Assembly (NCBI GenBank): GCA_964017185.1
Contig: OZ024877.1
Location: 3,202,006 to 3,266,005, forward strand
DNA: 64,000 nt
Direction of reading: 5' to 3'
DNA from: Rugalucina vietnamica
Lineage: Eukaryota; Mollusca; Bivalvia; Lucinida; Lucinidae
Below, in pieces: positions 34,364 to 45,819 of the stretch (position 1 is its first letter; every line of letters starts with the position of its first letter). The notes under the pieces are model-generated. The model was not told the DNA's origin. It saw only the letters and a list, made by a program, of their open reading frames with translations, and did no database searches. Position numbers and translations under genes: made by a program.

Positions 34364-34916
34364 GGGGAATTCAATTTACATTTTACAAACAAAATTAATT
34401 ATCCCCAAGTAACAGGCAACAATAGCCTGATATTTCTCAATATTTTCAATTTAGCTGCTTACTGACTGTGGACAATTTGCCTTTACGGACACACCTGATG
34501 CTATAATCTATATCTACTCTGCCATACACAGCGGCACAGAGGGATCTGATTCTGTATCACCTCCGGAAATGCAAGTGTCACAAACATGGCGTTTGCACAG
34601 AGCCAAAACTTTGGGTCTGGGCGGATACCATGTTGGCGAGCTAATGATACTTTCCTAAAGCAGTTACATTGAAATATAGACATTCCCCTAGTTCAGCATA
34701 CAACTTAGGTCGTGGCCAGTGCCTAGCCCAATCATACTGCCACTGGTACACAGTCTGAACTAGGACTTGGGCTACTGACTGAGCTGGTCCTGTTAATAGC
34801 CAAAATAAAGTAAAGAATAAAGATGTAAATAAAAATGGTAAATTTTCAACAGGTATTCTTCTATTGTGTTCCGTCCATATTACTGTGTCCCCCACTCATG
34901 AGATGAACCAGCATAA
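34364..34916 (+). repeat. Ngaro-like element repeat B1
   Basis: 553 bp beginning GGGGAATTCAATTTAC and ending GAACCAGCATAA; nearly identical to B2. Confidence 0.85.
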
Positions 34917-35308
34917 ATTGTCAATTTAGGAATAAATTATGGTTTATGATGGGGAGATGAAACCTTTCACACACCTTTCTGCAGCTGTTTGCAGTTCTAA
35001 TCTTACTGACCTAATTCTGCAAATTGTTAATTGAAAGGGTAAGGGAACAATCTGACATGGCAAGCATCCAACTGTTATGAAAGAATCAGTGTATACTAGC
35101 CTGTAATTGGATATCTCACAGGATGCCTGCAGTCTCAATGCATCCTCATCATTTTCAATTAGAATTGCTGTATAGGCATATAGTGAATGATTGAAGTTAG
35201 TATACATGGTACATGGGAATGGCTAGTTAATTACCTCATTCATTCATGAGGCTGCAGTCTCAGTTTTAATTCTGCTGTTGGACAATTAACATATTAAATG
35301 CAAGCTAT
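34917..35308 (+). repeat. Ngaro-like element repeat A2
   Basis: 392 bp, same length as A1, directly abutting B1. About 100 bp of unique sequence (35309-35408) separate it from B2. Confidence 0.85.
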
Positions 35309-35408
35309 CCTCCTGCCACCCCTGCCACATCACCTTGAAATCAACCTCTTGGAAATTGGGACTAGCTCAGTCTTTTGCATTATTTAAGATAATTAAAAAA
35401 TTTTAGTA

Positions 35409-35961
35409 GGGGAATTCAATTTACATTTTACAAACAAAATTAATTATCCCCAAGTAACAGGCAACAATAGCCTGATATTTCTCAATATTTTCAATTTAGC
35501 TGCTTACTGACTGTGGACAATTTGCCTTTGCGGACACACCTGATGCTATAATCTATATCTACTCTGCCATACACAGCGGCACAGAGGGATCTGATTCTGT
35601 ATCACCTCCGGAAATGCAAGTGTCACAAACATGGCGTTTGCACAGAGCCAAAACTTTGGGTCTGGGCGGATACCATGTTGGCGAGCTAATGATACTTTCC
35701 TAAAGCAGTTACATTGAAATATAGGCATTCCCCTAGTTCAGCATACAACTTAGGTCGTGGCCAGTGCCTAGCCCAATCATACTGCCACTGGTACACAGTC
35801 TGAACTAGGCCTTGGGCTACTGACTGAGCTGGTCCTGTTAATAGCCAAAATAAAGTAAAGAATAAAGATGTAAATAAAAATGGTAAATTTTCAACAGGTA
35901 TTCTTCTATTGTGTTCCGTCCATATTACTGTGTCCCCCACTCATGAGATGAACCAGCATAA
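35409..35961 (+). repeat. Ngaro-like element repeat B2
   Basis: 553 bp, the same length as B1, with about three differences. Confidence 0.85.
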
Positions 35962-36279
35962 ATTGTCAATTTAGGAATAAATTATGGTTTATGATGGGGA
36001 GATGAAACCTTTCACACACCTTTCTGCAGCTGTTTGCAGTTCTAATCTTACTGACCTAATTCTGCAAATTGTTAATTGAAAGGGTAAGGGAACAATCTGA
36101 CATGGCAAGCATCCAACTATTATGAAAGAATCAGTGTATACTAGCCTGTAATTGGATATCTCACAGGATGCCTGCAGTCTCAATGCATCCTCATCATTTT
36201 CAATTAGAACTGCTGTATAGGCATATAGTGAATGATTGAAGTTAGTATACATGGTATACATGAGATGAACCAGCATAAA
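35962..36279 (+). repeat. Extra partial A repeat followed by a scrap of B end
   Basis: The first about 295 bp of an A repeat follow B2 directly, then jump to CATGAGATGAACCAGCATAA, the last bases of a B repeat. This is beyond the usual A1-B1-A2-B2 set. Confidence 0.75.
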
Positions 36280-36429
36280 GGGAACAATTGTCTTAACTAA
36301 CACAAACTGCTAATACGTGTCAGATTAACGGAAATACCCGAGCGCTTACCTGAGAAATTACTGTATTGCAATATACAGAATTGAATTTGAATATCATACA
36401 AAATGTTGAAAAAGACTCTTTTCGCATTT

Positions 36430-37190
36430 AGTAACAATTTTTAGCTCACCTGAGCCGAAGGTACTTGAGCCGGTGTCCTTCCGTTCGTCCTTGCGTCTGT
36501 TCACATTTTCAAAGATCTTCTCTGAAACCGCTTGGCCAGTTAAAGCCAAATTTATTATGAAGCATCTATAGTATAAAAAATCCAGGTCACATGGCCAAGA
36601 TGGCCGCCATGGCCATATATGGTAAAAACGCTTCAAAAATCTTCTCCGGAACCAGTGGACCAATTTCAACGAAACTTGGCGGCTAAAGTACTCCAATATT
36701 TATATAACTCATGACCCTGAGATGACATTGACCTTTTTACAGCAAGGTCAACGTATGTCTTCTGTGCATTTGAATGGGACAACTGTTAAAATGTCTTTTA
36801 AAGGAACAAAATTATTAGGACTAAATATTAATGATTCTGAAAACAATGGACCCCATGGGCTAATCTGCCCACACCCCGGGACAATATACATGTATATTAC
36901 CATAATATTCAAACTTCTTCTCCTCTGAAACCACTCGGCCAAACAAAGCCAAATTTTATAGGAAGCATCTATAAGAAGGGGAAACCAATGTTTATATAAA
37001 AAATCCAGGTCAAAAGACCAAGATGGCCGCCATGATCCTACATGGTAAAAACCTTTCAAAACATTTTCTCCAGAACCGGCGGACTGATTTCAACCAACTT
37101 TGGCATGCCGAAGCATCGACGGCTAAAGTACTCCAATATGCCTCCAACCCGGGGCAATATTACCATACTATTTGAACATCTTCTCTGTGT
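36430..37190. repeat. Dispersed AAGATGGCCGCC-type repeat
   Basis: It starts TTAGCTCACCTGAGCCGAAG and holds two units of CTTCTCTGAAACC..CT.GGCCA, GGTCA.A.G.CCAAGATGGCCGCCATG and ACCGG/AGTGGAC. Same family as 17781-18142 and 21014-22290. It lies in the EGF-MAM intron. Confidence 0.55.
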
Positions 37191-37234
37191 AGCAAAGTGA
37201 TCTTTCGGGAACGAAATGTCCTGTATACAATCCC

Positions 37235-37790
37235 GTGTTTTAGCATTTCGGTTAGTCTGACTGGTCAGCCGTTAAAATGTAGTATCATACCCAGTGGTTC
37301 ATTTTGCCGTCTGACTCCAGCACAGTGTCAAAAAGCCAAGCTGTCAGCCACTTTTGGGTGAAAGCCATTATTTACAGAATAACAAGTTTTTATACAAACA
37401 AATGGTGTAAAACACTGTAAAACAAATAAATAAAAATACCCTCCATTTGAAAATTCATAAAAAATATCCAAATTTTGTTTATTTTGATGATTTTTTAAAA
37501 GCATGGCTGACATGTTTTTCTTCAAAAAGTCATCTGAGAAGGGAGACAATTCTAACCGCGAGCTTCCGATTGGCTCTCAGAGAGTGCATGACCTCAGCAC
37601 CCAGCCATCAACCAATCAGATTAGGAATTCCCATAAAATCGATGTCTAAAAACAGCTTGCAGAGATATTAATAGAACTTGAGAAATTTTTATAGTGTTGG
37701 AGTCAGACGTCAAAATGATAAATCAGTTATCAAAAATTCATTTTGACGGCTGACCTGCCAGACTACATTTCGGTATACCGGAAGTTTGAT
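37235..37790. mobile_element. Short TIR element, about 100-bp arms
   Basis: The left arm (TTTCGGTTAGTCTGACTGG, CAGCCGTTAAAATG, GTCTGACTCCAGCAC) is repeated inverted at about 37690-37785 (GTTGGAGTCAGACGTC, CATTTTGACGGCTGACC, CCAGACTACATTTCGG). There is no coding capacity. End points are approximate. Confidence 0.6.
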
Positions 37791-38756
37791 AGACGCCAAA
37801 ATAAACAAATTAAAATCATCAAAAATAAGGTTTTAGCCCGGTAGGTTAGCAATTTAATACTATAGATGCAAAGTTTTATGATTAATAATGACGACTGATT
37901 GTTTTATCAAGCCCAAGCGAGGTTATTAAAAGAATTTTCGAAAATACGAAAACAAAGTCAGTAGACACTTATTAAAAATGCATTGAGAGGCAGTGGACGT
38001 TTCTACCCAGCCTGAAATAGACTCGTCCAAACTAAATGGACTGATCCAAATTCGCTGGTATAAAAGGAGCAGCGATAGCGTATGTAACACAAACGTCCTT
38101 GTGGTGGGAACATGGATTAAGTCCGTTTGGCCCAGGATGACGTTAAAAGCCTAATCTTTACTACTACTACTACTACTACTGTATGTAACACACTTGTAGT
38201 GTCAACATCGAAATATTAATAACGGTTAAGTACTATAGTTCAGTAGTGTTCTGGGCACATTGAATGCTTATTGCTTAGCTTCCGTGTTGTCTATAGACGA
38301 ATACGTCATAGACAGGAATTGCTATCATAAAGCTGTTGCTGCCATTGAGCACTGGAACTTGGATAGTACTGAGTTATTGTAATAAGGGGACAAAGGCACA
38401 TCCCCTGGAAGTGACATTGTCAGGCTGGTGATTAAGTCTCTGGGTTAATTGAGACCTTGTGGCTCAGTTACCGAGTTGTCTTTGATAAGTATCATAGACA
38501 GGTACCTAGGTCACAAGACTTTGTCTGCCTGTGAATTGATTATTTGTTGTTTATGTACATGTGGTGATTTTAAGTTGATTATTTCCCTCTTAATCATTGT
38601 AACAATCATGGGTATTTAATCATATGGCAAAGCAGCCAAGAGCAAAATTGATATATATTATATTTTGTGACTCAATGAATTCATATTTGACAAATTATAT
38701 TGTACGCTCGGCTTAAAACGTTACATCTGAAACAACTAGGCCAAACAAAGCCATAC
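37791..38756. other. Stretch without a recognised gene; (TAC)n
   Basis: A (CTA)n run at 38160-38180 follows GGCCCAGGATGACGTTAAAAG, which looks like the 3' end of a retroposon. Nothing else was identified. Confidence 0.4.
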
Positions 38757-38820
38757 TTTATATAAAATTTAAAATTAAAGATCCTTTAAGAGCAGTGAAC
38801 GTATTATTGAGGAAAGGGAT

Positions 38821-38858
38821 GGGCCATACCGCGGTTTCGGCTACTTAAGCCTCTTCAA
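38821..38858 (-). ncRNA. Hammerhead ribozyme relic (HH5)
   Basis: On the minus strand: TTGAAGA core (first base off consensus), perfect stem II GGCT-TAAGT-AGCC, GAAA, stem III ACCGCGGT, A17 and TGGCCC. The 5' strand of stem I is missing because the copy is truncated. The downstream CATCCC..CACTGCTCTTAAAGGATC matches HH1. Confidence 0.55.
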
Positions 38859-39192
38859 GAAGGTGGAACCTCTGTGTATATTAAAAATCCAGGTCATATG
38901 ACCAAAATGGCCACCATGCCAATATAGTATGAAAAACAACCTGTAGTATTGCATTATGCTTAGAAGTGTAAATTCCCAAAATAATATTTAAACTGACAGG
39001 AATTCGTATCGCTATTACTGACTTTCAAAATATGCCAGAACACACAAACAATAATGAGCTAGGCATTTTCGTCTTTGAAAGTGACATATTTATCAATTAG
39101 GGAGAATTTCCATTTAATGCATAGAGATCCTTTCATACAACAGAGAATTTCATGTTATCAGAATATTAGGCAGTGTTATGCTTACTGCAAAT

Positions 39193-39417
39193 GAGCCGCC
39201 TCATGCGAAAACCAACGATCTGCATAGGCGAAACAAAGGCGCAGATCAGCTTCGCAGTACTGCGAAGCTGATCAGCGCCTTCGTACTCGGATAGTACAGT
39301 TCCTCTTCTACTTAAATCCGAAATTTCAAGCTTCTAGCTCTTTTCTGTGACTGTACAGGTCGGTTTGTGTCGGACCTGTTCGGAAACCACATTGTTGGTT
39401 TTCCCACGAGGCGGCTC
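39193..39417. mobile_element. Hairpin MITE copy M1
   Basis: Terminal inverted repeats GAGCCGCCTCATGCG and (inverted) GAGCCGCCTCGTGGGAAAAC bound a 225-bp element with an internal palindrome around AGCTTCGCAGTACTGCGAAGCT. It is in reverse orientation relative to M4 and M7. No transposase. Confidence 0.75.
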
Positions 39418-39550
39418 AAATGTATTGGAAGAAGTTTCAGTCGAGTCGTGTTGAAACCGAAAGCAGGAATTCCAAAACACCGATAACCACGGCGTCAATT
39501 CGACATTGACTTGACAGCATACCTCTGCTAGGCAGTCAAAAATAACTTAC

Positions 39551-39658
39551 TGCTTTCACAGCTATTCCCGCTGAATCCCGTAGGACAAGTGCAGCTACGT
39601 CCTCCAATGAAGCTGAGACATGCACCCCCGTTCGAACATGGGTTAATTGAACAGTAGT
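39551..39658 (-). CDS. Gene 2 exon: EGF-like domain
   Basis: A 108-bp symmetric phase-1 exon: acceptor TATTTTTCAG right of 39658, donor A|GTAAGT left of 39551. It encodes YCSINPCSNGGACLSF, then RSCTCPTGFSGNSCES: six cysteines in classical EGF spacing (C-x4-C-x5-C...C-x-C-x8-C). No calcium-binding D-x-D/N start is seen. It lies between the last CCP and the MAM domain. EGF modules act as spacers or protein-contact sites outside the cell. Confidence 0.88.
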
Positions 39659-40659
39659 CTGAAAAATATATTGTACTTAAACAGCAGTCACTTATTGGCG
39701 TGTACGTCAGGTGTGTGCACGAAACATTACATTATATGAGTTTGGACGTATAGAGATTATTTAGCTTTTTTAGCCTTTTAAAACTTTATTTAGCAGTCAC
39801 ACATTAACGTGTGAGTCAGGCGTCTCAACACGCTGAAACATCTGGAACTGCACTGGTACGTTTCTGTTTTGAACCAGACAATTTATCCGATAATAACGTA
39901 ACTGGAGGCCAAACTCATTCTTACTTTATTCTGTTGTCCCTAAAGCTTTCTTAAACATATACTAATTGGAACCAGTTTTCGCGAACAATTTTAGGTATGA
40001 CAGCCCTCTAAATTTGGCTTAGAATCTTTGCAATAACTCGGCAATCACAAATGATAACGTTTTAAGTTTTATTTATATTCTATCTTCGGACAAGAATGAG
40101 CTATTTGTAGCTTATCAAATAAAATTAAAAGTGACTGCCTTTACGAGAAGTGATTCGTTGGTGATCAATTAATGTTAACGTAAGGTAAGTGAAAAATACT
40201 GCGGTTTTGCAAAATACACCAGGACTATGGTACATCAAGTTGACTTCTTTAAAAAGAAACCAATGAAAAGGTCAGCAGCTACCAGAGCTACCAGTGAAGC
40301 TTGTTTGTTCAAGATTTTCAGTGCTGATGTTTCCCTAAACTCGTCATTTATTTCGATTCTCGTATGTTTCATTTTCGTTTCATATGCACGAATTTCGTTT
40401 CATTTTATGAAAGACAGACCAGTGTGTGTATCTTTGAAACCTTAGTGTCCCAAAAGGCATTGGTCAAGATATCTGGTGTTACGGAATCAAAGCCAATTCT
40501 AAACGGAACATGATTTTAGTCAATTTGTCGATTTGTAGAAGACTATGATAATTTGCAGTACGGTATAGACTGGTTCACTAGTTTTTCTTTGACATTACGC
40601 GTAATAAGTATAGAGCAGTCGGCAATGGATACACTTTTCTTCATAATTATCTAACATAC

Positions 40660-40833
40660 CAATCGCTGTGCACACAGGTGCGCAATTGCTCCAAGCCCCG
40701 TTCCCTTGGCATGTACTGTTTGGCTTGCCCTCCAGTATGTAGTGTTGATTGCAACTGTACGTAGCCACATCGCCATAGACCGTCCCAGTCAGACTCACGG
40801 AACCATACGCTGGGGGAAGCATGTCTCCACAAT
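40660..40833 (-). CDS. Gene 2 exon: CCP/sushi domain 5
   Basis: A 174-bp symmetric phase-1 exon: acceptor CCTCTACAG right of 40833, donor G|GTATGT. It encodes CGDMLPPAYGSVSLTG, GDVATYSCNQHYILEG, STCQGNGAWSNCAPVC. The four CCP cysteines, the Tyr-x-Cys and the late Trp are in place, with one extra Cys near the end (SNCAPVC). It is a standard CCP of 58 residues, the last before the EGF exon. Confidence 0.87.
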
Positions 40834-41146
40834 CTGTAGAGGAAAATAATCATGGCAATGAATCGGCCAGAGATAAAGAGGAAATAATGTACGATCATAT
40901 TTGTACCCGCCCCCCCCCAAAAAAATATATTTCAGTGTGAACCAACTATTCCGTAATGACAACCTTATAAGCAAGGAATGCAACGACCAGTTAAATTAAA
41001 ATCATATCATGAAATGTTCTGTAACTGTCAAGTCGTTTTTAATGTCAAGTTGTTGCATACATTTTCATTCATTGGTGCTTAATAAAAGATAATAAAAATA
41101 AAACTGAGATCCTAAGAGAAGTGAGCATATTAATGAGAAAAATGAT

Positions 41147-41164
41147 GGGCCATACCGCGGTTTC
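41147..41164 (-). ncRNA. Hammerhead relic, 3' half only (HH6)
   Basis: Minus strand GAAACCGCGGTATGGCCC with the usual downstream block (ATTAATATGCTCACTTCTCTTAGGATCTCAG). The 5' half with CUGANGA is gone. Confidence 0.45.
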
Positions 41165-41309
41165 GCCTCAAAAGTTAAGAAACTGGCACATATACGAGTA
41201 TATATTTGCTTTGCGTTAAATAATATTAGACAGGTAAGAAATCTATGGTCATTTGGACACCGTATTATTTGTTTCAAACTTCAAAGCCGAGAAACTTTCA
41301 AACCTTCAT

Positions 41310-41480
41310 TTTTAACATCAGGAAAACATGTCCATGTAATGTGTACCCCCTTGAACCCCACATTTTTATATCAAAACTGGGGTGTACAGGGGTATGCCTA
41401 TTTTTCTTATTTTTTACTCCTACGGTTCCAACGTGTACCAACAATCTATGTTTTGAGCAAAAATAAGAAAAAATATCATT
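41310..41480. repeat. Short dispersed repeat
   Basis: ACATGTCCATGTAATGTGTACCCCC and ATCTATGTTTTGAGCAAAAATAAG match, inverted or direct, the composite repeat at 24500-24700 and the piece at 8143-8190. Confidence 0.5.
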
Positions 41481-41634
41481 TTCTTTCTGATGAAATTTTC
41501 TTTTTTTTACAACTGAAAAAATCTCTGTATATTGCATTGGCAAGTTTGTAGTTGTAATGAGTTGCACACAGACAAATTACATAGGTTTGCGCACCTGTGT
41601 TTACGTAGAAATAAAATACCCAAGAAATAAATTT

Positions 41635-41869
41635 GAGCCTGTGCGTGAGAAAAAACAACAATTTGGGTTTCTGACAGGACCGACACAAACCAGCCAGTTC
41701 AGTCACAGAAGCAGGCTAGAAGCTTTAAATTTTGGATTTAAGTAGAAGAGGGGTTGTACTATCCGTGTAGGTAAAACAAAGGCGCTGATCAGCTTCGCGG
41801 TTACCGCGAAGCTGGTCTGTGCAGTTGTTTTCGCATATGCAAATTGTTGGTTTTCTGATGTGGTGGCTC
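41635..41869. mobile_element. Hairpin MITE copy M2 (diverged)
   Basis: GAGCCTGTGCGTGAGAAAAA at the left and TGATGTGGTGGCTC at the right are decayed terminal repeats. The internal palindrome GCTTCGCGGTTACCGCGAAGC is intact. It sits in the intron between CCP domains 4 and 5. Confidence 0.7.
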
Positions 41870-42147
41870 ATTTATAAATCTTAAGAGTCTGTCGACATAG
41901 GTCGACCCCAAGTAAAATACCAGTCCATTACAATACCAGCAGCAAAATTACAAAATGAAAACAAGAAAAGCACAATAGTGTTATATACATCTCAAGTATC
42001 TACAGTTGAATTGTGAAAAGTCGATGCATATGATGTAGGCTTTTGATTCACCCCATTTGGTGACTGATAATAAGTGTTCATCAGCAACTTAAATATGAAG
42101 ATGTGTACATGATGGTGTAGCAATTGCGAGAACATTGCATAACATAC

Positions 42148-42321
42148 CCACTTTACTACATACGACCGGCATGCCGGTCCATTCGCCATTAGTACACGTC
42201 CGCTTAGTCGATCCACTGAGTTGAGAATACGTAGCATCGCACGTGTATGTCACAAAACTACCTTCTGTGTATCCTGCGACATTGACCTCCCCATTTTCTG
42301 GGTTACTCAATGGACCACAAG
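42148..42321 (-). CDS. Gene 2 exon: CCP/sushi domain 4
   Basis: A 174-bp symmetric phase-1 exon: acceptor AATTTTACAG right of 42321, donor G|GTATGT. It encodes CGPLSNPENGEVNVAG, GSFVTYTCDATYSQLSG, KRTCTNGEWTGMPVVC. The four canonical cysteines, P-x-N-G and the Trp are all present. It is an ordinary CCP module of 58 residues. Confidence 0.88.
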
Positions 42322-42730
42322 CTGTAAAATTATAATGAAAGTTAAAGTGTGATTTGAAATGTTCTAGTGTCTGATTTTGCAGATATATTCTTATTATCTG
42401 AAAAGGCAAAGTACAGTAAACATCCATCAATTGGCAAGTTCTATTAATAGGTTTTTCTGTATCGAATGTTTTATGGAGGGGGGACGCAGCGAACAAGGTA
42501 ATCTTAATGTTTGTTCCATAAAAAATTTATGGATTGATTATATATATAATCTAATATAATAAATAAAAAAAATAAAAATCAAACACAAATAGAATAAAAA
42601 TGGCCGCCGTCCGTAGGTAATAAAAAAAAACGAAAATGATAGGGTCGCCTATGGCGGTAAATAATAGGCCGCTAAATAGCGTCATTGACGTCAAAGGTTT
42701 ATAGATGCTAAAATTGGCGTACAGAATCGG

Positions 42731-43030
42731 AAGACCGCGGTGGTGTAATGGTTAGCACGTCTGCCCGGAATGCAGGAGGTCCATGGTTCGATTCCCGGTC
42801 GCGGCACAACCGACTTTTGTACGCTAATTCTGTATCGTGGCATGTGAAGTAGTGGTACATGTAGAGCGTTGGACTCCGAATCGAGAGGTCCTGGGATCGA
42901 TCTCCACAAGCGGCACAGTGTTGTGTTCTTGAGCAAGACACTTTAACTCCCTACAGTACTGGTTCAACCCAGGAAGCGTTGGCTCCGTCCCGACATGACG
43001 GAAAATTGTTGACTGAGACGATAAGCCTCA
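42731..43030 (+). mobile_element. tRNA-derived SINE with intact pol III boxes, two tRNA-like units
   Basis: 42733-42805 folds close to a tRNA: A box TGGTGTAATGG (42741-42751), B box GGTTCGATTCC (42785-42795) and a near-complete acceptor stem. The anticodon loop lacks the U before the anticodon. A second block (GTAGAGCGTTGGACTCCGAA, TGGGATCGATCTCC, TGTTCTTGAGCAAGACACTTT) is a SINE with the GAGCAAGACACTTTAA core seen in several animal SINEs. It lies in the CCP3-CCP4 intron. Confidence 0.65.
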
Positions 43031-43391
43031 ATACAAACAAATAAACTTATGCTCTTTGTTATTCAAAACGTATTCTGGCAATACAACTTGAATGCCAAAC
43101 AATTTGTTAAAGTAAGAGTGCAGGCCCTATGGAGAGGCCAGGAATCGATGTAATTAAATTTAAAGTCCCCCCAACATGGACACCAGGCGGGAAAGAAAAA
43201 AAAACTTCACCAAACATTTTTTTCCGATAAGACACTTAAAGAGCAAGATGCCTAGCTCTTTTCCAACAAGGTAGCCATATTGACCCGGATTGATACATAA
43301 GATAAAGCATCGCTTTTGTTCCAACTGGCTTGAAGTATAGCTGCTTGATAGCTGTAAAGATATATTTAATTAGTCTAAAATGTTGGCTTAC

Positions 43392-43568
43392 CGCGAATGC
43401 ATGCAGGTTTAAAACCTGACCAATTTCCAGAATCAAGACAAATTCTCTGGCAGCCAACCTCCGGAACAAGCTTGTAACCATCGTGACAAGAATAAGAGGC
43501 TACGTCAAATACTTTAGACCCAGTTTGAGACACAGAACCATGGTCCGGATCAGCCAGGTTTCCACAAT
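43392..43568 (-). CDS. Gene 2 exon: CCP/sushi domain 3
   Basis: A 177-bp symmetric phase-1 exon: acceptor ATTTCTTTAG right of 43568, donor G|GTAAGC. It encodes CGNLADPDHGSVSQTG, FDVASYSCHDGYKLVPEVGC, RICLDSGNWSGFKPACIR. All CCP hallmarks are present (S-Y-S-C..G-Y-K-L, G-N-W-S-G, P-A-C), with one additional Cys before the third canonical one (VGCQRIC). Confidence 0.88.
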
Positions 43569-44789
43569 CTAAAGAAATGTATATATATTACGTTTATACA
43601 TATTCAGGTATATGATATACTGCGAAAAAATATACATGTACCAAGGGACTCTGAAAACGCATCACTTTACATTGGTTATCATTTGCTTAAAACTAATTAA
43701 AGATGAGTTGATGTTTAAAGACATAGTATCGTGTATCTTAACGCAATAAAAATGTTCATCCATAAAAGTTTCTCTACAACTGTTTTCACAGACGTCATTG
43801 AGACGTAAAGAAATCTTACAGGGATTTCCTGAAAACAAACCATCTCTAGTTTCAGCTCATTAAAAACCAAATTAAAAATGGGGGCTTTCTCTCAGGGTCG
43901 TTTAAGGAGCTGGAGCTCTTTATTGGCACAAAATAAAGAGATATTCGATTACAGCGTCAACATTGATGGTATTTTTACGCATGTCCGTGACTAGTTATTG
44001 TGTTCAAAAACGTCTGAATTTTTTTAATTTTACATGCATTTTTTTTTCGTTTCTTAACAGACGTTAATGTGAATGTAATTGCCACATTTTAGTTCAAATG
44101 AAAGACTACCGATGGAATTTGCCTGGCTTTTGGTGTTTCGTTAGAGAAATCATGTAGGACATGATGAATATATTTCGTTGCCATAATTTGTTTTTGTTGA
44201 GTTTTGGGTAACGCTAGAAATCATAGTGAATGATGTTAATAACTGGCATTGTAGTTTCGGCTTTGATACTGAAGTTAACAGACTGACTGTACTTTTCAAT
44301 TCAAACATAGTTTTCCCAATATATCCTGTAGTCTGAGAGAAAGAATCAATAAAGAGAGGCGTTTTGAAAGTCCTTTAGTATAAATGGCTTGTGAAAATCA
44401 ACCAAAGTTTCAAAAGAATTAAGGATTCTTTGGAACATAGTAGAGATCCTTTTCTCAATTTAATCATTGGAACATAGTAGAGATGTTTTTCTAAATTTAA
44501 TCAAGGAATACATTTTTAAAACAAGCAACATTGAGCGCTTTTTTACAATATCATCACGAGGGTAATTCAAGAATTAATGACACTGATTCAATAAAACTTT
44601 ATTGTTAACACTTGTGTGCTTCTTACATGTATATACGTACTATCAACCAAATTATTCAATCTTTTCTCCAAAAGTTCGCAACGATGCTAGTTCTGTGGTT
44701 GCTAAGCACCAAAAGAATACAAGGTAAATGACAAGCTGTTCTTTATAAAAGCTAGTAAGACCAGTATCTTAAATCTGTTAACAACATTT
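43569..44789. other. Gene 2 intron sequence, no recognised element
   Basis: Part of the 2.25-kb intron between CCP3 and CCP2. It is AT-rich, and GGAACATAGTAGAGAT occurs twice near 44432 and 44470. No exon-like frame was seen. Confidence 0.45.
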
Positions 44790-45009
44790 GAGCCGCCTCG
44801 TGAGAAAACCAACAATCTGCATAGGCGAAAACAAAGACGCAGATAAGCTTCGCGGTAACCGCGAAGCTGATCAGCACCTTTGTTAGTACAATTCCTCTTC
44901 TACTAAAATCCGAAATTTCAAGCCTCTAGCCATCTTCTGTGAGTGCACAGGCCGGTTTGTGTCAGGCCTGTTCGGAAACCACATTGTTGGTTTCCCCACG
45001 AGGTGGCTC
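44790..45009. mobile_element. Hairpin MITE copy M3
   Basis: GAGCCGCCTCGTGAGAAAAC at the left and CCCCACGAGGTGGCTC at the right. The internal palindrome is AAGCTTCGCGGTAACCGCGAAGCT. Same orientation as M1. Confidence 0.75.
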
Positions 45010-45819
45010 ATTTCGTGTTTGCTGTAAGAATGATTATCAATGGTATTGATCTCAGTAACACAGCACACAGAGTTTCAAAATGAATCAACACCGTCTCCAG
45101 TACAAATTTAATTGTATCAAATCTAGCTAGTCTTTTTAAAATCTAATGCTTGTTCCATAACAGTCTCAGATTTTTTGATTTTTGTTTTTGTTAAGAAGTC
45201 TATTGAATACCTTTCAGATTAAACACATCATTAGCTGTTTGAATTTATTTGATTGTTTCATTATTTGGTTTTAAACACTCTGTTAGGCTCAGAATGGGTT
45301 TGTTTTGTCCCGTTCTGCTGTTGCACGCGTGTAGCAAATCAGGACATTGGCATGAATGGTATTGCTACTTTTGTTGGCCTCTGATGCTATCATTAATCAA
45401 CAAAACTCACTGATAAGACTGGCCAAGCAACAATCCTACATGTTTATTACTTACCCTACCCCCATACAAAATCGGGTAAAAATGACTTTTTCGCGTCCAT
45501 GGACGCTTCAGGGGCCATATTCAAATTAGCATAGGGTGAAATCTAGCCATGATAAAAGCATAAAATGTTTAACAGGAATGCATAATATATGTGTCCGCAT
45601 GTAACATATCGAATAAAGCCGAGCATACTTATACTTTCCGAGATATAGATCCATTGTCATTAATGCTTGAATGACTCTCGTAAATTCCGAAATTAATTCA
45701 ACGTCATCCCCACCCCCCTCTTTCTTATTCTGTAGCATAGACAATGTTATCCTTGATATTGATTATATCACACCGTACCGTACCAATTATTAAATCCAAA
45801 TTGGTCATCTTCTACCTAC
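45010..45819. other. Gene 2 intron sequence, no recognised element
   Basis: Rest of the CCP3-CCP2 intron; no repeat or exon was identified. Confidence 0.4.

Larger units (their letters stand above)
29432..36256 (+). mobile_element. Ngaro/DIRS-type tyrosine-recombinase retroelement
   Basis: A fossil retroelement in the EGF-MAM intron of gene 2, antisense to it. The layout is A1 - coding region - B1 - A2 - about 100-bp linker - B2 - partial A, the split direct repeats typical of Ngaro-type elements. The coding region (about 30.0-34.0 kb) has, in order, a Gag-like part opening with a SAP-like motif (SKLKTELENRGLKL) and closing with a CCCH zinc finger, a reverse transcriptase (LLDDFL motif) with RNase H (ELFTDASLIGFG), and a tyrosine recombinase (HSLRIGAATSAS). 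It looks broken in about three to five places. The two B repeats differ at only about three sites in 553 bp, so insertion looks recent. Confidence 0.82.

Noticed and set aside
21461-37030. AAGATGGCCGCC repeats as YY1 sites
   Set aside because: The match to CAARATGGCGGC breaks at one core base, so I do not claim binding.
42733-42805. Functional tRNA gene
   Set aside because: The pol III boxes are perfect, but the anticodon loop lacks the U at position 33, the acceptor stem has a mismatch and the sequence continues into a SINE body.
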